This document shows positions 57,583 to 64,000 of a stretch of DNA of 64,000 nucleotides, one piece after another. The position numbers were made by a program, and so were the translations under genes. Source of the DNA: Watersipora subatra (taxonomy: Eukaryota; Bryozoa; Gymnolaemata; Cheilostomatida; Watersiporidae); contig NC_088710.1 of assembly GCF_963576615.1 (NCBI RefSeq), positions 21,633,114-21,697,113 of the forward strand, given 5' to 3'. Under the pieces are notes generated by a model. The model was not told where the DNA came from. It searched no databases and worked only from the letters and a program-made list of their open reading frames with translations. How positions within the stretch are numbered: position 1 is the first letter of the stretch; the number at the start of each line of letters is the position of its first letter.

Positions 57583-60500
57583 CTACAAACATAAATCGTG
57601 AGTATCAGTTATGAAACTTCCGGCCACAGACATATGGGTATTAGTAGTTGTGTGAAGTATTGTTATCACTTTTATTATGCTCAGTATCGTTAATAGTGTT
57701 ATTGTAATTGCAAGGACATCCCTATCCTTAGCTATTGGTATCGCCCCTAATCTTATAAGTTTAGCACAAAGCGTAAACTTAATTGCTAAACTGCAGATCT
57801 TAACATTGTTATTGTTCCTTAATAGTTATTACTAAAGATAGTGAAGTTCGATGTCTATGGGCCAAAAGAAATGGCTGAACTAAAAATGCTAACAGGCAAT
57901 CATGAGTGACTAATAACAGAAAAAAATTTATTTTCACCTGAAGTGATAAATATTTTTATATATTTTTTCATAATCAAAATTTAAATTGGAAGGTTCTAGA
58001 ACACTAAAAGAAAAACTTTATGCTTTTTTGTTATAAAAACTGGCTAACACATAGTTTTCATTTGTTACGATAACAATCGCATTATGTCATTTATCTGGCA
58101 AACTTAAAATTTAATATTGGCTCTTACTTTCCTAATATTTAGCTGGGTCAGTGATCTGAGATCTAGCACTTGGGCAACCGTAAAAGGAAATAGTTAAGTC
58201 AAGGCTTTAAGCCATCTTCAACACCCTTTTACTGAGTGGTTTAAAGTCTTCGTAATCACCAGGAGAACTATCCTAGCAGGACTTCCAGGTGAAGGATTTG
58301 ATATTTTAATCCAATATGTCATATTATAACCGGTAAACGCTCATCGAGACCCAATCTAAAACAACTTTTCATAATCATCATTCTGGTAAAGCTTTAAGCT
58401 AATACATCACACGATGTTCTAACATGTACGTGAAAAGTTTGTAAGGTTTTGACTCTTTTATAGCCAGAAGATGTGAAAAAATGTTAATGCTCTTATTCAG
58501 GCAAACATAGGAGGGGATTATTTGCGTTTAGGATATGTCACATTTGTATTGACATCGCATCATCTTAGCTTTGCCGCATGTCAAACGTATTTAGTAATTG
58601 ACTTGTCCCAGACACGAAGTCTTGTCTTGCCGAACATCTTTGCCTCACCTCTAGTCTATACAGTTGCGTTACAACCTCAGGCGTTTCAAGAAATTCGACC
58701 TTAATTGATCAAATTGGAATTTCACGACATTCTCGACAGGATGTCTGGTCGAACGAGTCAATATTATCCTTATGTGGATTTTTCTTACGTTACAATATTT
58801 GTATGCAACAATAGCACTCAATATGTACACACGATACATGAAACATGTCCACTTCAGCTCCCTATTAGCTCTATTATGCAATACACGTGACTGAGGCCCT
58901 TAATATGACAACTGCACATTTCTTCTAAGCGGCGGCGTGTCAACTTAACTTTGATTAGCCTCCAACCGTCTGCTGTCTACCCCATTTAAACGTTTTCCCA
59001 GAGTTCTGGCTAATGTTAAAATTGCAGGGTTTCTTTCTAGCCCAGCAAATCAAGTTAAAAATTGGTATATATTTGATGATTTTAGTGATCAAATACTTTA
59101 ATGACATTTCCCACAAATTTAAATATTATTCATAAAAGTACAGTACAGAAAAAGTTTTTATTAAGCAATTTGTTTGTTAATGGCTATTTAGTTACAAAAA
59201 TAATTTTTATTGAGCAATTTGTTTGTTTTTATTATTGACCAATAGAATTCAACAATGGGCAGCCAATCAGAATAAAGAACTGTAAGCGATTTGTTTGTTT
59301 ATAATATTGACCAATAGAATTAAACACTAGACAGCCGACCAAAATAAAGAATTGATGATCGACTTATTATTTTACTTTAAAAAAACATGTATTAATGATC
59401 CGATACAAATGTGATTGAAAATGGTCAAAAAAGGAAACTAATAGATGAAAAATGCTTAATTGTGGAAAACGAATGGAAAACAAAAAGAACAAATGTTTCA
59501 ACTCATCAGTAATGGAGCGCTCTGCCAGAGAATTTGATGTTTACAAATAGGATTTGTCTAGTAGGCACTTTAAGATAACAACAATGTTCACATGCCGCTT
59601 TGTGTAAACCATCCTTATCAGGCACTTCCTGTATAGTAACAGTTGAATGTAGGCTTAGCCGAGTGTGATTACAAGACTATCTTCAACCATGACACGTCAC
59701 AAAGCAAATCAATGGATTAATCGATGTACTGTATACATTGAACGTTGAGTTATATTTAAAAAAATATTTTTAGTGGTTATGTACTCTTTGAAATATTAGC
59801 CTAAAGTTTCCTTTTGCTCATCTTTTAATAGCAACCCAGAAATGCATACAAATCTGAGTTTTTGTTTTTTCAAATTTCTGCACAAATTACATGAAAATCT
59901 GTTTTGATGCAAGTCTTTGGAGTCACATTTAAGCATTCAAAATTACACGATTTTTGTTTACTTTTTGTGGTGAAATGTCAAAATGTATAAACTTTTAGTG
60001 GCAGTCCATAATCCATAATAAAATTTATTGGTCAGGAACAATAAATGCTCTTTTATTTCATTAGTTTTTTCACAAAAAAGTTAGATTTTTTCTCTAAAAC
60101 AAATATCATAAATTCAAAGGTGTATTTATCCCCCAATAAACTTTAAGGCTTGTGTCAGAGTTGCAATGATGTTGTCTTGAAACCTTGCCGGCTCTCTTTA
60201 ACAATTCCTGTCACATTTCTAAATTGCTATTTATAAATAAATATTTTTTAATAAAAATAAATCTGAGAAATATTGATGTGTAAGGTGTCAGATCAGCAGT
60301 ACCTCATATTGGGTAGCGTTGCGCATTGTTTGTCTCGTTACGCGTGAAACTGTATCAATAACACGCTGATCTGTATGTCAAGCTGTCATTAGGCTTAAGT
60401 GCTTGTGAGAAAACATTCCATTTAGCTAGTGTTTGTTCTGGCACTAATCTCTGATCGTATCTAGTCTAGGTAACGTCACACGATACTAGTCATCCCTCAA

Positions 60501-61784
60501 ACCCGAGTAGTAAAAATCAACCATATTTCATTTTTAGAATTTTACCACAAAAGGCAGATTACAATTTCAAAGTGTGATGTTTTTAAAAAATTTCTAATTT
60601 TATTTGGTTTTTCCAAAGTTGCTTACTTTTATAAAATTACATTAGTTTCTTCTTTTTTAATAAAAAATATAGTTTGCACGTACTGCCAGTTCTGCTGGCA
60701 AGCGACTCAAATATGGTTATTATTTATGTAGAGTTATGCCCTCTTTCTTACACTCAATATACAAAGGTTATTTACAGGTTTATATCGGAAATAATTTTTT
60801 GCTAGCGATTAGGATCAATTCTTGTCTGATAATCACATGAAATCTACTGGTTATTTTTTGCCCTTGCTTTTGCAGACTAGCCTGCGAGACCCTAGGCCCA
60901 TCTTGTTAGATACCACCATCTCTGCAAGACTGCTGGTCACACAAAAACATCTGCTTATTCTCAGATGAGGAATGACTAAATAGGACTTTGGAATTTAGGT
61001 AAAACTGGAACATGACTGGTCAAATAGCCTGAATTCAGTGAATGTACTACAGAAGGAATAAGAGAGCGACGTGTGACACACTCTCTGCTTAACTAAATCA
61101 TGCAATGCAATGCTTTAGCCATTTTTGGCCTTGCAGCTTTTTGCTGGTACTCTGGGAAAAATTTTAAATATCCCTTACAAGGTACACCGAATCTCTAATC
61201 TTTTTGAAATTTAAGAACGCTAAAGCATTGGCTAACATACCTGTATCTATGGTTAGAACGTCTTCAGGAGGCTTCCAATCAGGTTTAGCGGCGTGCGTAG
61301 GTTTGGCCACAGCTGTTGTGGTAGTTACTGAAGACGTATTGAAGTCCATACACAGATTTTTTGTGTCTCCGTATTCCGGAAACCGTTCACAACTCATTCG
61401 TTCGGGCCATGCAAAACCATACTGTCCCATGAGGGGGGCGCAGCCAGCTTTGGCCCGTTCGCAGACGCTTCGGCAAGCGGGTAGCGGTCCATCATAGTTC
61501 TCTACGCATATCGGAGTGTAAATACTGCAGAGAAAGAATTGGAGGTCTGGTGAGCACTGAATCTCTACGAGAGGCCAGAACTGATGTACCTCCAGACCCG
61601 CCTCCTCTTGGCTGTCGTGGTGAAACTGGTTAGGCATATATGTCATATTATAGCCAATTCCTTTGCACATAGGAATCGTAATCTCCTCACAAGTTTTCTG
61701 CGAGTATCTGCTGCTTCTAGCGAGTCCGTAACTCAACCAAGTCAGCAGTAAGAAAGTCACCGAGATCTGTTGACCGGTCTTCAT
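56432..61784 (-). CDS. FZD5/8: Frizzled 5/8 Wnt receptor, complete two-exon gene
   Basis: Seven-transmembrane receptor for Wnt ligands at the plasma membrane, signalling through Dishevelled. Exons 61784-61241 and 57582-56432 join in phase 1 (donor GTATGT, acceptor TTTGTAG), giving about 564 residues. A signal peptide (residues 1-22) precedes the Cys-rich domain from C32. That domain has MPNQFHHDSQEEAGLEVHQF, CSPDLQFFLCSIYTPIC, CRSVCERAKAGC and YGFAWPERMSC, all characteristic of the Frizzled 5/8 subgroup. Exon 2 supplies the linker, seven helices and the cytoplasmic KTITAW (about residues 518-523), the KTxxxW Dishevelled-binding motif. The tail after it is short (about 41 residues, Pro-rich, ending SLCPS) and has no obvious PDZ-binding end. 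Similar length to family members; no damage seen. Confidence 0.96.
57583..61240. other. Frizzled intron, 3.7 kb
   Basis: No coding sequence. It contains the duplicated segment at 59190-59355 and CCAAT words but no recognised transposon. Confidence 0.6.
59190..59355. repeat. Two-copy tandem repeat with CCAAT words
   Basis: Two adjacent copies of about 78 bp containing CAATTTGTTTGTTTWTAWTA, TTGACCAATAGAATTMAACA and CAGCCRAYCARAATAAAGAA. A third partial copy precedes them (AAGCAATTTGTTTGTTAATGG). CCAAT/ATTGG motifs recur in each unit; a regulatory role is speculative. Confidence 0.7.
61241..61784 (-). CDS. FZD5/8: Frizzled 5/8 exon 1 (signal peptide and Cys-rich domain)
   Basis: Encodes the start Met (MKTGQQISVTF), the signal peptide, the entire ten-cysteine Wnt-binding domain and a Thr/Ala/Pro linker. 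Ends at donor GTATGT after one base of a codon. NMT and NTS sequons are present. Confidence 0.95.
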
Positions 61785-62573
61785 CTCGCACCTTCTGGAA
61801 AAGTAGACTTCGTCTGATTTGTTTTACAATCCCAAAAGTGATTGAAGCGTAGTTAGTATTGAAGTTGTGATTGCTCCTTCAGCTGTGTAATCATTCGTCT
61901 AGACATGCTTTCCTTAAACTAAATCGCTTACTACCTTCTTACCATTTAATATTACCTCTTCACACTTTCCCTCTGACAACCGACCAATAGGATGAAGGCT
62001 AGCTCTTTCACGCTCGTCTATTTATTCTAATTATACTGACCGGTCTCATTGAGCTTTGCTAGGCGTGTATGGAGTGCTGTAGAGTATTATAGTTAGCCAC
62101 GCATGTTGCAGGCTCAAGTACCTGTCACAGAGTGTCCAGCCCTGTTGAAATCAGTGTCATCCAAGCCGACCACTTCATAATTGGCCTAATGCCGAAATGT
62201 GATTAGACGCTGCGGCTCGAGTGTCAATCAGTGTTCGAAATTAATGGAAACTTCATTACCAAGCATCTCAGTAATATTATTATATCCTCCATTGCCACTG
62301 CCAGCAAATGCGTCCACTCACCTCTACCGAGTCTCCGTCTTTGCCTCTCACTCCCCTCTCAGTAGTCCTTCGCCTTGACTACACAGTCAACAGTCAGTTT
62401 TGATCAGCGTAGCGGCCAAATTTTGTACTTTTGATTTATCAATACTAGGGGTACGCATATATCTGTCTAGCTCTAGTGGATGAGCTGCCATCACAGAAAC
62501 TCATTTACTGCTGTGGTAAGGAGAAGTTGAGATATGTAACCATAAGCTGTCTGTCTACCATCCTCACACCCCA
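61785..62573. promoter_or_regulatory. FZD5/8: Probable Frizzled promoter region
   Basis: Immediately upstream of the minus-strand Frizzled ATG. An inverted CCAAT (GACCAATAGG at about 61981) lies about 200 bp upstream. CpG density is higher than in nearby introns. No TATA box is evident. Assignment is positional. Confidence 0.35.
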
Positions 62574-63182
62574 ATGATGGAAAGCACTGTTCAGGCTCTA
62601 TGCTCTAAGTGGATGCGGCAGTGTAAACGCATTCTATTCCAAAGGGAAGATAACTTTCTTCAAGCTGCTAAAGAACAATTCTGTAACACACTGAAATCAT
62701 TAGGAACAGATTTTGAAGTTGATGGTGCAATAAGAAAATCTATTGAGACATTCATATGCAGATTATAGGGTGAAGAGACAAATTTCATCAATGAAGCACT
62801 GTATAAGATCTTCTGCTGACCGTTTCGCACATCACAATCAAACCTACCACCCACACTAGATGAGTTAAATCTCCATATATTTAGGGCTGCCTATCAGGCC
62901 GCGATATGGAGAAGAGCCAAGCAAATCATCATCAATGCCCCATCCCCCAGCAACAAGGATGGTTTATGGAAGGTGGAGAGCTTAAAGCTAGATGGATGAC
63001 ACATCAACCAGCACCTCCTGATGTGCTCATAACATGTTTTGTCGATACAAAACTGGGTGCCAGGCTCATCGCTGTCAGTACAACAATACAGATCTCAAAT
63101 GTACAGACAGCTGCTGTAGCAATAGAAATAAAGAGGATGGATATGAAAGTAGTGATGCAGAAGACTCAGATGACTGTGAATT
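62574..63182 (+). pseudogene. Decayed CXC (tesmin/TSO1-like) multicopy-element protein
   Basis: Pieces in order: about 64 codons ending in a stop at 62766; a second stop at about 62815; then LPPTLDELNLHIFRAAYQAA and WRRAK, GWFMEGGELKARWMTHQPAP; then, after a one-base frameshift near 63040, a Cys-rich stretch (CRYKTGCQAHRCQYN, CTDSCC) and an acidic end (EDSDDCE). This order (GW...W(M/V)..PPAP followed by a CXC Cys cluster) is typical of an expanded family of uncharacterised proteins in molluscs and cnidarians, probably carried by a mobile element. Two stops and one frameshift make it non-functional. Confidence 0.6.
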
Positions 63183-63850
63183 AGAAGGTTAGTATTCGAG
63201 TAGTATTGTAGCCAGAGGTGTGCTTCATATTTGATTAGAATATGTATGTGTCATACCGTATGAAAGACTGACTAATTGCAATTTCACTTGCATAATAAAG
63301 TATACGGTTCAACATAATAAGCATTAATGATGAATATATGTATACTAAAATATTATATACACATGGTCTAAGTCTTTAAATTACTTTTCATTTTGTTTTG
63401 CAGATCTGTAATGATATAGGAGTTGCGGAATAACAATCACGAACTTTAACGCTGCCCCAATATCAACCAACCAAACTGAGAACACATAATATTATCATAA
63501 TATTATATAACACAATTATAATATTATTCTAATATATGAATAATAAATATTTTAGTGTTATCAGAATTGATTCTAACTTAGGTTATTGCTAATTATTTAG
63601 TATTTATATGCCATTTTCCTTATCACATTGTGGGTAGAAGCACATAAAAAGCTACAGCCATTTATTTAATTAAAATAATAAATTAATAAGATTGCTCAAA
63701 AATGAACAATCTGACAAGTGTAGAAACCAGATATTTGAAATCAGCTCAAAATTTAGATCTAGTTACCACTCTTATCACGTAGCCCACCTTCAAAAGGAAT
63801 AAATCACTTTTTTGACAGCTTTTTGATGGCCTCCTGTTCTACTAATAGGG
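63183..63850. other. AT-rich flank, no gene
   Basis: ATAATATTATAA-type palindromic words near 63485-63535; nothing else supported. Confidence 0.4.
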
Positions 63851-63854
63851 GGTT

Positions 63855-64000
63855 TTACAGGAGGTGCTCATGGGGATACATATAGGAGAGTACACATAGG
63901 GCTACACATGGAGAATACGCATAGGGGAGTACACATATGGGCTACACATAAGGGGTACACATAAGGGGTACACATAGGGCTACACATAAGGGGTACACAT
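63855..64000. repeat. Minisatellite of 12/24 bp at the right edge
   Basis: Repeats of GGGGTACACATA and GGGCTACACATA in alternation, continuing beyond the window. Confidence 0.9.

Overview
This window looks like AT-rich nuclear DNA of an invertebrate animal. The three genes I can name all have spliced, GT/AG-bounded exons and animal-specific families: a ZDHHC23-type palmitoyltransferase, a GPR157-type orphan GPCR and a Frizzled 5/8 Wnt receptor. The heavy load of minisatellites, tRNA-derived SINEs, foldback MITEs and a decayed CXC-type multicopy gene suggests a lophotrochozoan (mollusc or bryozoan grade), but that is inference. All three host genes lie on the minus strand. Almost everything on the plus strand belongs to mobile or repetitive DNA.

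Layout: 1-955 is a 30/31-bp minisatellite running off the left edge. 1081-2892 holds two foldback elements, one with a perfect 8-bp target duplication. 3659-11566 is the 5' part of a ZDHHC23-like gene (seven coding exons; its 3' end lies beyond position 1), with a minisatellite and a MITE in its introns. 15494-17065 holds a foldback and a 27-bp minisatellite between genes. 17598-34933 is a complete GPR157-like gene of six exons. Its first intron is 13 kb long because it carries a 10,154-bp terminal-inverted-repeat element (24185-34338). 34934-56431 shows no host gene I can support; it holds MITEs, SINEs, dispersed repeats and minisatellites. 56432-61784 is an intact two-exon Frizzled 5/8 gene. 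62574-63182 is a frameshifted CXC-domain pseudogene, and a 12-24 bp minisatellite runs off the right edge.

The most unusual object is the 10.15-kb element in GPR157 intron 1. It has roughly 525-bp, nearly identical inverted arms beginning 5'-AG, flanked by a perfect 6-bp duplication GATAAT. These are the end features of Polinton/Maverick elements, yet no polymerase, integrase or capsid gene is seen. Inside are about 79 copies of a 68-bp repeat, about 27 copies of a palindromic TTTCGCGAAA-type site in a tandem array, and a TATA-containing three-exon gene of about 210 codons that I do not recognise. Its C-terminus reads like a SUMO-interacting motif. Its last exon is followed by two 406-bp tandem copies of its own 3' end.
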